Part shown: positions 24,129 to 35,449 of the stretch, one piece after another
Layout of the letters: each line of letters starts with the position of its first letter
Numbering within the stretch: the stretch's first letter is position 1
Assembly: GCF_010015585.1 (NCBI RefSeq)
Contig: NW_022985076.1
Location: forward strand, 124,001 to 188,000
Length of the DNA stretch: 64,000 nucleotides
Direction: 5' to 3'
Origin: Eremomyces bilateralis CBS 781.70
Lineage: Eukaryota > Ascomycota > Dothideomycetes > Eremomycetales > Eremomycetaceae
The notes under the pieces: model-generated
Told to the model about the DNA's origin: nothing
The model's database searches: none
The model's input: only the letters and a program-made list of their open reading frames with translations
Program-made: the position numbers and the translations under genes

Positions 24129-24892
24129 ATGACTCCCCTCGCCCTGCTGCGCGCGTCCGCTCGCACCACCGCATGCCGATCGACGCTCGTGCGATCCGCC
24201 TGGAGCGCCGGGAGCGTGGCGCCGAGGAAGGCGGGCGTGGCAGCGTTCAGCGTGAGCGCGCGGAAGGCAAGCGAGCATAAGGAGGAGACGTTTGAGGAGT
24301 TTACTGCGAGGTAGGTGGGATCTTGGGTGTTGGTGGGCGGCGGCAATGGATGGCCTCGGTTTTTTGTTCCGGGCGGGACAGGAGGACCGAGGAGGGTCGA
24401 ATTGGATGAATTGGATTGAATGGATGCTGATGTGAGAGGTGGATAGGTACGAGAAGGAGTTCGAGGGTGTGCAGGATGTGTTTGAGCTTCAGGTGAGTTG
24501 GGTTCCTTCTCTGCGTGCCATCTATTGAGCGGCAATGGGTGGTTCTCTTTTCTGTCGACAACGGTCCATTGACAGTGACCGCCAGCGCAACCTGAACAAC
24601 GCCTTCGCCTACGACCTCGTCCCCTCCCCCTCCGTCATCACCGCTGCGTTGCAGGCGGCTCGCAGGCTGAATGACTTCCCGACGGCCGTGAGAATTTTCG
24701 AAGGTGAGTCAATGTTATATCAGATATTTGGTTGTTCCCTGGTTGAGTACCCCTGCTGACGCATCGTCTCGTTCTCTAGGCGTCAAGTCGAAGGTCGAGA
24801 ACAAGGGCCAGTACGAGGAGTATCTGAAGGAGTTGGAGCCGCTGCGGGAGGAGCTGGGCGTCGTGCTGAAGGAGGGCTTGTACCCGGAGTAG
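24129..24892 (+). CDS. COX6: Cytochrome c oxidase subunit Va (Cox6 type)
   Basis: Nuclear-encoded subunit of respiratory complex IV at the inner mitochondrial membrane. Exons 24129-24310, 24447-24492, 24586-24703 and 24780-24892 give 152 residues, the usual size. The first 40 residues form a typical presequence rich in Arg, Ser and Ala. The mature COX5A domain follows: EEFTARYEKEFEGVQDVFELQRNLNNAF, in pieces across introns 1 and 2, then AYDLVPSPSVITAALQAARR, LNDFPTAVRIFEGVKSKV and EELGV near the end. Introns 1 to 3 (136, 93 and 76 nt) are longer than most in the window. Exon 2 is only 46 nt. Confidence 0.95.
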
Positions 24893-25385
24893 AAGAGTTC
24901 GGCCCTACTCATGGATGCATCGCAGCGAATAGATATTCCTTTTCAAACATATGAAGGTCATGGATGAGAGGTTATAGAAAGGCGAGGAATTGGTGGCTGG
25001 TGAGAAGACGGGTGTCCAGCTTGTAGTAACTGTACAGAATTTGAAGTTTTGCGTCTCATTATCAATCGCATTTGGTGGTTCTGCTGTCTTGAGTCTTGAT
25101 TGTGATGAAGATGATGTCGCTCGTCCCTATCCCAAGGGATCCGCTGAAATGACTTTTACTGATTGATCAACCTAGGGTTACATGGATGAAAGCACCCCTC
25201 GCCATTCCAAATGCCACCAATCTGTACATGGAGTTGCACCCGCGCCATTTCGCCAGACCATGAATGGTATCCCAACTGAAGTCGTGTATGTAATAAACCC
25301 ACCCGTCAATCAATAACCCATCTCCTGCCGAAACCTCCGTTCCATCTTCACTAAATCAAGCGCTGCGTTCGAGAAACCGAACCGC
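24893..25385. other. Convergent 3' flanks
   Basis: About 0.5 kb between the ends of the COX Va gene (+) and the GT15 gene (-). It should contain both 3' UTRs; nothing else seen. Confidence 0.5.
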
Positions 25386-26749
25386 TCAATGCATGCCCAC
25401 ATGTTTGAAATATACCGCCCGGCAATCTTCCTTCTGGAGGAACGACTCGCCGTCCGTGAACTTGCCCGTCTCGCACCCTCGGCACTTGGATGAGTTGGGG
25501 CAGTGGAGGAACGGGACATGTTGATATCCGATATCCCGGAACCTAGAATGTCCGTCAGTATAGATTCTGTATTGACAGAGATGACCACTCACCAATGAAT
25601 CTTGCTCTTATCTTCAAACAGCCCCAGCGCGATCGAATGCACCGGCGCGTCCCCCCACCGCTCATACCAGAACCCGCCCGCGCGATCTAGATGGTTGAAA
25701 TACTTCTCATACGCCTCGCTCCGCCAGAAATCCATATCGCCGATCTCAAAGTTCGACCAAAAATGACACGTCGAATATCCATGCGCCTTCTCGAAGTTCT
25801 CCGGCCGCCCCTCCTTGTCCGTCAGCCACTGGATGGCATTGTTCGGATGCAGATGCTCCTTGTGGACCGCCAGGAACTTCTCCGTCGCTGGCCACAGCCC
25901 CGCCACGCTCTCCGGGCTGTCGTACAGGTTGATCGTGTAGCCGTATGTCTTGTTGTGGTCCTGCATCCAGCCGAAGACATCGTAGTCGACGTCGCAGAAG
26001 AAGCGCACATTGGGCTCCACGCGCCAGTAGTACTTCGTGCTGAGGAGCGCTGGGTGCTTGTAGAAGAAGCCACTGTTCCAACGACACATTTGATGGTAGG
26101 AGAAGCGGTCCATGTATTGCACGCCTTGCGCTTTGAGCACCTCGACGGATTCGTCGTAGAGGTCACGGTTGATCCAGCTGGGCATGTCCCAGTGCTCTTT
26201 GGGGACGAGTTCTGGGTCGGGTTAGATTTTCTGCAACCGAATTGATGTGTGGGCACATACCATATCGCACCTCCGCCCTCGTTGCCGCACTCGTCTTCTC
26301 CTTGAACTCGTCTGTGAACGGCTCGTCATTGAGAAATAGCCAGGGGTAGTTGAACTTGGAGTTCCACGTCCGTTCCAGATCCCTCATGCTCTGCAGCATC
26401 GCGTCGATCTCGTTGTTCCGCACCAGCGCCATCAGGGTCGCGTTGACGCGGGAGGAGTCGGGGTTATTCGGCGCATAGTTGTTGCCTATGACTCTTCGTA
26501 GCGGTTCCGGTGGCTCGTCAGTTGCTGGTGGAAGAGAGATCGTTAGCTGTTGGACCTCGGGGTTGGGAGTGTTGAACCGGAGAGGGGAGACTTACGGTCC
26601 AGATTGGGGTCTTTCACCCAGTTCGTTATCTTCTCTTCCTTGGGGGGGGAACCATGTGGAAGATCGCTTTTGAAGATCTGGTACACCAGCCAGAGGAAGA
26701 GGAAAGCGGATATTAACGTCAGGAGCCGGATCGGGCGCGGCACGACCAT
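25386..26749 (-). CDS. Alpha-1,2-mannosyltransferase, GT15 family (KRE2/MNT1/KTR)
   Basis: Golgi type II membrane enzyme adding alpha-1,2-mannose to O- and N-glycans from GDP-mannose. Exons 26749-26596, 26524-26261, 26211-25593 and 25542-25386 give 397 residues. A short cytosolic tail is followed by a signal anchor at about residues 8-25 (LLTLISAFLFLWLVY) and a stem. The GT15 domain shows NATLMALVRNNEIDAMLQSM, NYPWLFLNDEPFTDEFK, ELVPKEHWDMPSWINRD, MCRWNSGFFYKHP, YYWRVEPNVRFFCDVDYD (the Glu and metal-binding region) and GDMDFWRSEAY. Intron 2 joins Y to ELVPKEHW and intron 3 restores IHWFRDIGYQHVP. Its sugar donor is the product of the MPG1 enzyme at 9.6-10.9 kb. The KRE2 versus KTR subgroup cannot be set by eye. 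Confidence 0.93.
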
Positions 26750-27265
26750 GATGGGTTGGTAATGATGCTGTGAGATTTCGGTGGCACAGTCGGGGACCCT
26801 CCACGGCGAGAAACAGCAAGAAGAATCAGATCACACTCGCGAGAATCTCATAATAAGTCATTCACGATCATGAAGTTCAGGAACCATGGCGGACAGTTGG
26901 GGCTAATTGTGCAGTACGATACTAGGCGGAAAAGGAGGGTCGGCGTTCGTTTGGTCGCTGAACATGGTGGCCGATCGGTCAATCGGTCCCTCGCACATGC
27001 TGCAGGCAGGTTTATTACCGGTAGCTCTTACGGACTAATCAATTCGATGGAACGGTCTCCCTTAGAGGAGTTAGAGTAGTCCCTCCCTTTCATTTTACGC
27101 CCAGATTTCGGGTCCAAATTGACAATGCTGACCCGATCAGTCCAGTAAATTCCAGTTGTCGCGGCGGTCGCTGCCAGGAACGGGGGCGAATGCAGGGATC
27201 CGACTCCCTCCCATTGGCCCCCCGCGGTTGGTGACTTCTGTTCTTAGTGTTCTAACTGTACGGAA
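26750..27265. other. GT15 promoter region up to the transposon
   Basis: About 0.5 kb. An open frame at 26870-27079 (+) has no family resemblance. The region ends at the TA target duplication of the Fot1/pogo element. Confidence 0.5.
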
Positions 27266-27389
27266 TAAGTTCGAACCCCTGCCAGGGAGCCACCCACCTA
27301 AGGAGCCAGTATCACCATCTCAATCACCATCACTTAAACCGTGGTATCTCCACCACTACGCAATTGTATTTAGAATTTAAACAATAGGA

Positions 27390-29006
27390 CTATTGTACAA
27401 TGTCATTGGGAGGCTCTTGGGTAGTTTGAGCTATTGGAATAGCCTGATTTGGTGGCGTATTCATGTCAAGAAGTCGTACAGCCTCTTGCGCCAGTTTGAT
27501 CTCTTGAATCTGTGCGAATTTGACATTAAGATCTATCTGAACCTTCTTCTTGCGTTTGGGGGCTGCAGCGGCATCTAGGCGGGCCTGGAGACTCGCAATT
27601 TTCAGATCTGACGCAGCCTGACGCGCCTGTAGCACTCCGATTGCCTTAGCTGCTTTCCCCATGTATGCCTTGGTCGCCTTCGCCACGCGTGTGTTCTTGC
27701 TAAGAACGCGCAATGCACTTTGTATTTGTTTGGGCTTGTAGGGCGTCGTCTGGAGGACTGATGGGACTAGTATTGGGCTGCCTGGAGGCGTGTTTGGTGG
27801 TGGAATTGAGGATGCGGTTTCGGTAGTCGTGGGCGGTATCACGAACCGGTTATTGAGGCCTTTTGACGGGTCCCACGGTATAAGACCCGCGGCCTTCCAT
27901 CCTGATCTGATTGTACGGTCAATTAGGCGTGCCCGACGCGCCTCAGCATAGAGGACAATGAATCTTCGTCGTTTAATCGGTAGCGCCTCGTCGATATACG
28001 CGCTGTGGCGGAGGAGGGCCTTGTAGAAGCGTTTTAGAGGTGAAAAACAGGCGAGATCGAGGGGTTGAAGGATATGGGAGGTATGCGCAGATAGGAAGAC
28101 CACAATCACGTCATTTATCCTGCATTCGTACAGGAAATCGACGGTTGCGTGGCTTCCGTGCCCGTCCATCAGTAGAATCCTGTACCGTCGCTCTGTAGCG
28201 GTTTCAGGAAGGAAAACCGTACGAAGCCACACCAACGCGTGTTTATCTGAAGTCCATCCGTTCGGCGATACCGCATAATGAAAGTCTGGAGGTTGTTCGG
28301 GGAACCAAGCAGCTTGTAGAGACGCGCCTTTCTGGATAACGGTCGCTTTGAGAGAGCGACCGGTTGCAGAGACTGCTTCTATGATAGAAGACCATTCCCG
28401 GTTCTCAGGACTCGTGATATAAGCTGTCGACTTCTGCGAGTCTGCGATGACAGTAGAATTAGCACATATCCCCATTCCAACACCGACTTCATCCATATTC
28501 CATGTATCGGAAGGGTGGACATCGTACTGTATTTGAACTTGATGGAAATACGCGTAAAAGCCATTGATTCGATCCTATGTTGCAGCTTGACGTCGTACGA
28601 CATCTAGACTATGTCCAATACACGTTGCAACGCGTGGATTTCGATGTAGAAATCGTGGTACCCAGTTCTTCCCAAGGCGCGTGGAATCCCCTTGAAGGGA
28701 TAAAACTCGCGATGCCATTTCGCGAAGTCGTGCGTGGGTAGGAGGAAATCCTTGGGCGTCCTTCTCAAGTATCCAATCAACTAAAAAGGTCTCTTGCACC
28801 GGTGTAAGACGTTGATTCGATATTTGGGCTTGAGATCGTGGAGGGACACCTTTGAGGCGGTTTTGAAGCGTTCGTCGGGTGACCTTGAATAGGGCCGCAG
28901 CTTCGTTCTGTGATTTGCATTGACCGGTCTCTAAGGCATGAATAGCCTGTTTGACTAGATCCTCTAAAGATGACATCGTAATATTAGATGGTGGCGGAGA
29001 TATCAC
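27390..29006 (-). pseudogene. Fot1/pogo-like DDE transposase with one in-frame stop
   Basis: Transposase of the element above. From MSSLEDLVKQAIHALE (ATG at 28976; an in-frame ATG at 29006 is also possible) it begins with a psq-type helix-turn-helix (KSQNEAAALFKVTRRTLQNR). A CENP-B/Tc5-type DNA-binding domain follows (LTPVQETFLVDWI, NWVPRFLHRNP). The catalytic DDE/DDD domain has WNMDEVGVGMG, ILLMDGHGSH and HTSHILQPLDLACFSPLK, carrying the three expected acidic residues. The tail is Lys/Ala-rich and coiled-coil-like. A TAG at 28577-28575 interrupts the frame just after RRQAAT; the same frame continues on both sides and there is no other disruption. CAG to TAG is the kind of transition RIP produces, but I saw no dense mutation pattern. 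Total length without the stop would be about 530 residues. Confidence 0.9.
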
Positions 29007-29055
29007 GGTTCAAATGATGGTGGTTCAATGGTGATACTGGCTCCCTAGGTGGTGG

Positions 29056-29068
29056 GGGGGGGGGGGGG
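29056..29068. repeat. 13-G homopolymer within the right inverted repeat
   Basis: A run of 13 G on the + strand, with the left repeat holding only CCACCCACC at the matching position. Probably replication slippage after insertion. Confidence 0.85.
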
Positions 29069-29240
29069 TGGCGACTTGGCCGGGGTTCGAACTTATGTAC
29101 TGAGCCGTTCGTACTATTGTTTCCTCATCCAAACATCCGGTAGCCTGGCACGCCTGGTACACTGGTAGACAGCATGTGATATCGCAGCAGTCAAGAAATA
29201 GAAACTAACTCCATCCTCCACTAAATGGAAATCGATTCTG

Positions 29241-31955
29241 ATGGCGCATTCCTCCACTGTTGGCTCTCTTGTCGGAGCCCTGGCCGGCAGCATCACCGGC
29301 CTCTCCGAGAAGGTTTGTAGCCCCACCTATCCCAACGAATAATCCTCACTGAAATCATATGAATAGAAAGATCATCCGAAATTCAAAAGAGCAAGGGATC
29401 ATGCGGTGAGGAATTTACGATCGCATAGCTTCGTTCGACCGAGCCAGTTCGAGACGAAAAACGCCGTCGACGGGTTGGTCGAGAAGTTTCAAGTACTGGG
29501 TCGAGACGACCTCGCCGATGCTCTGGGGCAATGTCTTGGGGACCTTACGGCATGGAATTCAAAATGGACACCGGAGTATCTTGCTCTACTGCTCGAACTC
29601 TCGCAGGATCCGGTCCGCAAGGGACAGGTCAAAGAGACGTTGCATGAACGGGCGCTGACACTGCCCCTGAGGATTGATTGGAAGAATATCATTGCAAAGT
29701 CGAGACAGAAAGAAATCTGGGAGGATATCGACTATGCTGCGCAGTCTTCTGATGATGAGGAGGAGGAGACGATGAGCGAACCGGAGCAGAAGCCGAGAAC
29801 GGCGCAAGAACTCCCCGAGGACGACATCATAGATCTGGCCTCATATGTCGTCCCTGTCGATGAGACCGCCCATCTATCCCTCTTCTCGCCATTTCCGAAA
29901 GACGAGACCTTCGCACCGCAGACTCAACGAGTTTTGCTACCCCCGCAAGTGGTCCCTGAGATTTTCTTCATCCGCGAGTCCCTCTCGATGCTCCACGGGC
30001 TTCCGACATCTCTCTATTTTGTCCGCATAGAGACGAAGAAGAACGTGTCTGTTCAACTGTCTGGACCGCCGATTTTCTTCGAGTCGGCTACGGTCGAAAC
30101 GTGCAAGAGCCTGTCGCGAGCGTTTGCGGACTTGGGGGCCAGCATCAACGTCGTACGCACCTGGCATGAGGGAGGCGGAAGCATACCTTGGCTAGAAGCG
30201 TTCCAGGACGAGACTCGCGCTGTCATTCGGTCGTTTGATGCTAGCATTACGCAGATTGAGCAAGGATTGTTACGAACTACATCTGAACGGCTTATCAGCG
30301 CCCTTTCAGTCCTCGATTCCGCCCGGGAAGCTGCGCGTGTTCCCGTGCTCTTCTCACGGATCGCCGGGGCATCCATAGTGAGACCAGGGCAATTCTCTCG
30401 GCTGGACGGATTGTATGACATGACATGCCAATGCCAGATTACAGAACCCCCGGAGGTGTTCCAGCGCCTGGCGACGACACTACATCGATGCCTGGAAGTG
30501 TACCTTCGACCCGTACAACGCTGGGTCTTCCACGGGGAATGGGACGATGAGAATCGCGTATCCTTCCTGCGCACTGATATGATTGGCACAAGCTTTAATA
30601 CGACTCCCACTTCCCAATTTCGGGGGGGCGACAACATACGAAACTACCATACCCCAACGTCGATTCGGCCCGAGGCACCGAAATTTTTTCATCAGATTAG
30701 CCTCCTCAAGGCGATTACCAACGCCGGGTTGGCAGTCCAGTTCCTCAAGCGGCTCGGGTACACGAGAGACGATGGAAGATTGCCACGACACGAATCCATC
30801 ACGTTGATTCCCTTCCATGGGGGTGCCGACTTCATCCCTTTGGAACTGCGAGTCGAGGACGCGCTTCAAAAATGGACGAGCGAAGCGACCACCGGTTCGC
30901 AGACACGGCTTTACGAAGCTGTGGTCCATGGCCGCTCGTTCATGCGCTATGTCGACGGGCTCCATGCGGTGTTCCTCGCGACTGATAAGTCCGCGTTCGC
31001 CGAGTTCTCCGACGCAGTGATCCTTGCGATACGGCAGGCGCCGGCCGGAATGCTTACGGATTCGGCCATCACGGCACTTGCGCAGAACTATCTGGGACAG
31101 GTCCCTCCAGTCGATGGCTGGAGGATAAAGATATATTTCCCGAAAGAGGCCGAGCACCGCAATCTGGTTGAGATAAGCCGATTTGAGCTGCAGTACAAGG
31201 TATGGCCGGTAGACTTTGAACCGCTCAACCGACTAACATCCACCCAGCTCCCTTGGTACGTGCAGAACGTAGTCCAACACCAAGCCATCGAAGCGTTCCA
31301 ACGCATCTTCTCCCTCCTGCTCCTCATGTCATTCGCGAAGACGAGCATCGAGCAGCAACAGATCTCCTTCCGCACCAGGTCCTGTCCTCACGGGCCCTCC
31401 TGCGCCTTCTGCACCCGCCTCTCCGCCCTCCGCCACCGCTTCCTCGTCTTTCTCGGCATCTTCGCGTCATATGTGACGGTCACCGTCCTGGAACCGGCGA
31501 TCGCGGGCTTGCGGAACGATATCAGCACCTGCGCCCGCTTCGATGTGCTGTGTGAGCTGTACGATAAGTTCGCGGACACCGTCGAGTCACGGTGTTTGGC
31601 GTCAGAGAAACTGCGGCCGATTTTCGAGGCGATGGAGGCGATTCTGGTTGTGGGGATCCGGATACCGGGGCTTCGCGCCACCCATCTGGGGAGAGAAGGG
31701 ACGGTGTCTGCACAACGGGGGACGGGTCGGTATATTCCCGGCGACAGTGATTCGGACGCCGATGAGGATCTCTTCGATGAATTCCCGAACGGCGACAATG
31801 AGAAAGATGTTGATGGCACGGTGAGAACGCTACAGGAGGAGTTCGGCAGGAGGATCCGGTTCGCGGTCGCGGGTCTCCATGGCATTGGACGCGCGGGGGA
31901 CGATTCGACGTGGAGTCTGCTTGCGGCGAGGTTGGAGCCGTTGGTTACGAGCTAG
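29241..31955 (+). CDS. Gamma-tubulin complex component GCP5 (Mod21-like)
   Basis: Subunit of the gamma-tubulin ring complex that nucleates microtubules at spindle pole bodies and other centres. Exon 1 is 29241-29312 (MAHSSTVGSLVGALAGSITGLSEK, in two parts) and exon 2 starts at 29367. The N-terminal GCP5/Mod21 domain is evident: KDHPKFKRARDHAVRNLR, then FVRPSQFETKNAVDGLVEKF and WTPEYLALLLELS. The Spc97/Spc98 core follows (EIFFIRESLSMLHGLP, PLELRVEDALQKW, IEAFQRIFSLLLLMSF, LRHRFLVFLGIF). Bases 31200-31247 form a perfect 48-nt intron (GTATGG donor, CGACTAAC branch, CACCCAG acceptor) that contains no stop in frame. Removing it gives LQYK-LPWYVQNVV, matching the family (PWPLNxVxx), so I infer three exons and 870 residues. 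Retaining it would add 16 residues. Confidence 0.88.
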
Positions 31956-32772
31956 TGATACCCATGAGGACGGATAATGATTTAATGCAATCAGCGCCAC
32001 GTCTAATTGCGCATACGATGCCTTACCCCTGAATGAAACTAGTGATTCACTACTATCATAAATCATCTGGAGCGTGCTGTATTTGTACTTGGGAAGATCA
32101 TGATATCTTGCTCAGACTCCTGGCCGTAGAGAGAGGTTTCGGTCCAGTTAGAGGCCTTGGTCGCTCACATCGGGGCAAGGGGCTCCTAAGGTATTCGTAT
32201 CGTTCAGGTTTGAAAGGAGCGTTCTACTGTAGGGGGCCACTGCTTACTAAGACATGGGTCTGGGTGCCAACTTTTCCACATGCTTGAGCTTCGAAGGGTA
32301 ACGGTGTGTCTTACTAATAAATTTAGTTCTGTATTATATACGTATTGAATCAATGTATTGGCTCCATTGGTAGTTATCAAAACGCATCCCATGGGTATGT
32401 ATCAAATTTCCACCTGTAAGCCAATTCTATGATATTTCTTAAGAAATTAGTTCTGTCTATTGAACTAAAACCACTGCCTGATATCTATTTCGTTCGAATC
32501 CTTCTGCTGCTGGTTGTTCCTAATTGTGACATTTTACTGCGTCGAGGCAAGTGTGGAGAACCCTGGTCGATTTAGTGTCTCTAGCTTCTGGAATCCAGCC
32601 AGATCTCTTGATATCCATTATCCAAGCTTGACAGCGAGCTCATACATTATTTACAAACCACATCATCATTCCGACCATGGCAGCTTTGGTTTAAGATCTG
32701 TGTTTTGGAGACATCACCCAGTCTTACGAAGTACCGGTAGCCCATTCAGCCCCTCATTAACCTCCCGGCAAG
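31956..32772. other. Intergenic, GCP5 3' flank and SPC3 promoter
   Basis: About 0.8 kb. An open frame from 32514 runs into the SPC3 region but is out of phase with SPC3 exon 1 and lacks its N-terminus, so it is not used. No other gene seen. Confidence 0.5.
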
Positions 32773-33599
32773 ATGCATTCGGCCCTGGTGCGGTTGCAGA
32801 ATGTCTTCGGCTTCTTTACCACCGTGGCATCGTGCATTGCGATCCTGATTGCATTCTCCTCCTTCACGTCTCCACAGACGCCGTCCGCCTCGTTGAAGTT
32901 GAGAAATGTACAAGTGTAAGAATCTGGGCCTCCTTATATCGTATGAGATCGCAAGAGGCTTACAATATTCTTCAGAGTCAAAGGACGACCGCATTACTAC
33001 AGTTCGAAGAAGGAAGAATACGCTCATATCAAATTCGACCTGGACACTGGTATGCGTTGAGAAACCACAAGGGCCTGAACCAGTCTGACATACCCCTCCC
33101 AGATCTCTCCTCCCTCTTCAACTGGAACACCAAACAAGTCTTCCTCTACATCAAAGCCACCTACCCCCCTACCTCCCCCTCCGAACCTCGCACCGAAGCC
33201 ATCCTTTGGGATGCCATCCTCGCCGGCCCCATCCAACCCCCGCACCACAACCACTGGGACCCCCACGCCTCTACGAAATCCCGCCGCTCCAAATCCCCCC
33301 CCAAATCCCCCTCCACCAAACCCCCCGGCATCTTCAAGCTCGCCAACCAACGCCCGAAGTACCAGATCACTGACCCCTCCGGGCGGATTGCCGCGCAGGC
33401 GAACGCGACGCTGGAGCTCGCGTGGAACGTGCAGCCGTGGGTGGGCGCACTGACGTGGTCGCGGGACGCGGACTTCGGGGTGTGGAAGAAGTTGAAGGGG
33501 GGGAGGACGAAGGCGTTTACGTTCCCGGCGTTGAAGGAGAAGGGGGAGGGATTGGGGACGGCGAAGGGTGGGGAAGGGAATCGAGGAAAACCGGCGTGA
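32773..33599 (+). CDS. SPC3: Signal peptidase complex subunit 3 (SPC22/23)
   Basis: Essential non-catalytic subunit of the ER signal peptidase that cleaves signal peptides of secretory proteins. Exons 32773-32915, 32976-33048 and 33102-33599 give 237 residues. MHSALVRLQNVFGFFTTV leads into a signal-anchor helix (about residues 11-33). The luminal domain then shows KLRNVQVVKGRPHYYSSKKEEYA across intron 1 (in parts), FDLDTDLSSLFNWNTKQVF across intron 2, IKATYPP, EAILWDAI, KYQITDPSGR and LAWNVQPWVGALTW. A Ser/Lys/Pro-rich insertion in the middle (around STKSRRSKSPPKSPSTKPP) is a lineage feature in many filamentous fungi. The start at 32773 is chosen because it reproduces the conserved MHS.L.R.N N-terminus. 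Confidence 0.93.
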
Positions 33600-34617
33600 G
33601 GAGTGGCAGAGGGATGAGGTTAAGGGATGATGAAGGCGTCTCGGCGATGTATATTGCGGCGTTCGAGGGAGTTCGAGAGTGTGGTTTCTTGGGATGACGG
33701 TGTATACGAGCTATATCAAGCATGACCTAGAGTAGAGGTTCCTAGCTGTCGTACTACGTATGGGAGCATGCGGTTGAATGCTGGCTCAAGTTGTACCCCG
33801 ATTTCTCCGACTCAGACCTAGATCCTCTGGCTTGTATTCATATTGGCCAGCATGGTTCTCTCGGATTCTGATACCTAAGGTATTCCCGATATTAGGTCGT
33901 ATCAGACGATATGGGTCTAGATTTCGGCCCGCTGACATACGGATATCCGCCCTCTGCAATCTAGACCGAACTCTACCATCGCGCTTGTTAATGTTACTGG
34001 ACGGGTGCTGAGGAATTCATTGTACCTTGCCATTAAGCCTTGTGGTTCGCGTAAGCTCAGCACGGAACCATCCTTAGATAGAGATCTGAGATGCCAACAA
34101 GAACAGATCCATGCAAATTACTTTTCTTAGCGATGGTCCAGACTCTGCGGGGTTGTAGTTTGCTTACGGCGGCAGCTGTCAGCACTATTGGACTCGATAA
34201 ATATAACTATCACATAGACTATCATAAGATAATTGGATCGGATTGACCACTCTAAACATCCCTATTCGATGGTTGGAAAGTGTGTGATGACGCTCCCTTG
34301 AATTTCCGTTGACGAGGCATTTGAAACGCCGTTTGGTATGCAAGATGCAGATCTCGCTAGTAACTTGAATCCTCAGAAGCGTCGCTTAACCTGCCGCTTA
34401 ATATGCCGAGGAAGGACGTAAGCTAGCATCATGCCCTACGTCGGATACTGCGGGGAGATTTTCTAGACCGCTACCTATATCACGATCATCAGGTCGATTT
34501 AAAGAAACAAATAATCCTCAAGGCCCTTTTCTACTAGCAATTGTCCCAGCCACTTCCGATATCTTCAACTTTCACACAATCAGCCCTAATACTGTCCCGC
34601 TACCAACTCCCTCCACC
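33600..34617. other. Intergenic, no gene seen
   Basis: About 1 kb. No convincing open frame. The stretch near 34560-34617 is C/T-rich and likely the leader of the following gene. Confidence 0.5.
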
Positions 34618-35159
34618 ATGGCTACCGGTTCGTGCCTCTGTGGAAAGGTGAAGATCTCCTACTCCGGAGAGCCAGTCGCTCAAGTACTCCCCACCCTTCC
34701 CACTGCATACGTCTCGTCTGATCCCCTCCCAGGCCCTCTGCCACTGCGGTGACTGCAAGAAGATCTCCGGCGGCACTCACAGCATCAACCATGTCATCGT
34801 CAGCGACGACTTCGCCGTGACCGGCGACCCTAAGCAATTCACGAAGACCGCCGATAGTAAGCCACACCCTTCCCTTTCCCCCTTCACCATCCGATCCCAC
34901 CATCCAATCCCGCCATCCGACCCCACCAACTAACCTCCTCTTAGGCGGCAAGTCCATCATCAGCCACTTCTGTGGCGACTGTGGCAGCACGCTCTTCCGG
35001 ACAGGCGGGTCGTTTGGCCCTGCACACATTGTGAAGGCGGGGGTTCTGGACACGCCGGGCGTGCTGGAGAAGGGGAAGCCTGTGTCGGAGCTGTTTGCGC
35101 CGCAGCGTCCGTCGTGGGTTCCGGCGGTCGAGGGGGCGGCGCAGAAGGATGGGATGTGA
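34618..35159 (+). CDS. GFA/CENP-V family protein (glutathione-dependent formaldehyde-activating-like)
   Basis: Small zinc-binding protein of the Mss4-like GFA family; the real substrate is usually unknown despite the family name. Exons 34618-34683, 34733-34856 and 34945-35159 give 134 residues. All three metal-ligand clusters are present: CLCG near residues 6-9, CHCGDC near 25-30, and CGDCGS at about 73-78. The second exon carries SGGTHSINHVIVSDDF and the C-terminal part ELFAPQRPSWVP is typical of this subgroup. Two introns have standard donors (GTACTC, GTAAGC). Unlike the divergent relative at 53.1-53.9 kb, this copy keeps every cysteine. Confidence 0.9.
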
Positions 35160-35449
35160 GGTCTTGAGGATAAGATGGATGGGGATGGTGTAGGCAGAAG
35201 TTATCGAGGCGAGGACGGGCCTGGAAAGGAAGGGTGCAATGGTTTCGGGGACTGGTACACGTCGAACTGAAATGTAGCCCTCTGCTCTCAAGGGGATGCG
35301 GATTTTCAGGAATGTCCCTCGAGCGTGAGGACGCCCGTCATAGCAGAATCAATCCCATCACTCGCTTCCCGACTCTTCTGCTTCCCTGACCGTGTCTTTC
35401 AACTCCTACTACATGTAAGCAACCTTCGCTAAACAGAAGTACAAGGCTC
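35160..35449. other. Convergent 3' flanks
   Basis: About 290 nt between the GFA gene (+) and Tfb5 (-); no feature recognised. Confidence 0.5.

Larger units (their letters stand above)
27268..29093 (-). mobile_element. Fot1/pogo-like (Tc1-mariner superfamily) DNA transposon, 1826 bp
   Basis: Both ends start with AGTTCGAACCCC and remain alignable for about 80 bp as inverted repeats, including GAGCCAGTATCACCAT near 27310 and its complement near 29030. Each end is flanked by a TA dinucleotide (27266-27267 and 29094-29095), the target duplication of this superfamily. Inside, on the minus strand, lies a single transposase gene (27390-29006). The length fits Fot1-type elements (about 1.8-2 kb). The right repeat holds a run of 13 G (29056-29068), which makes the two arms unequal. 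Sharp ends and long open frames suggest a fairly recent insertion. Confidence 0.92.

Noticed and set aside
27268-27290. GTTCGAACCC resembling a tRNA B box
   Set aside because: It is part of the transposon inverted repeat, present at both ends; no A box or cloverleaf around it.
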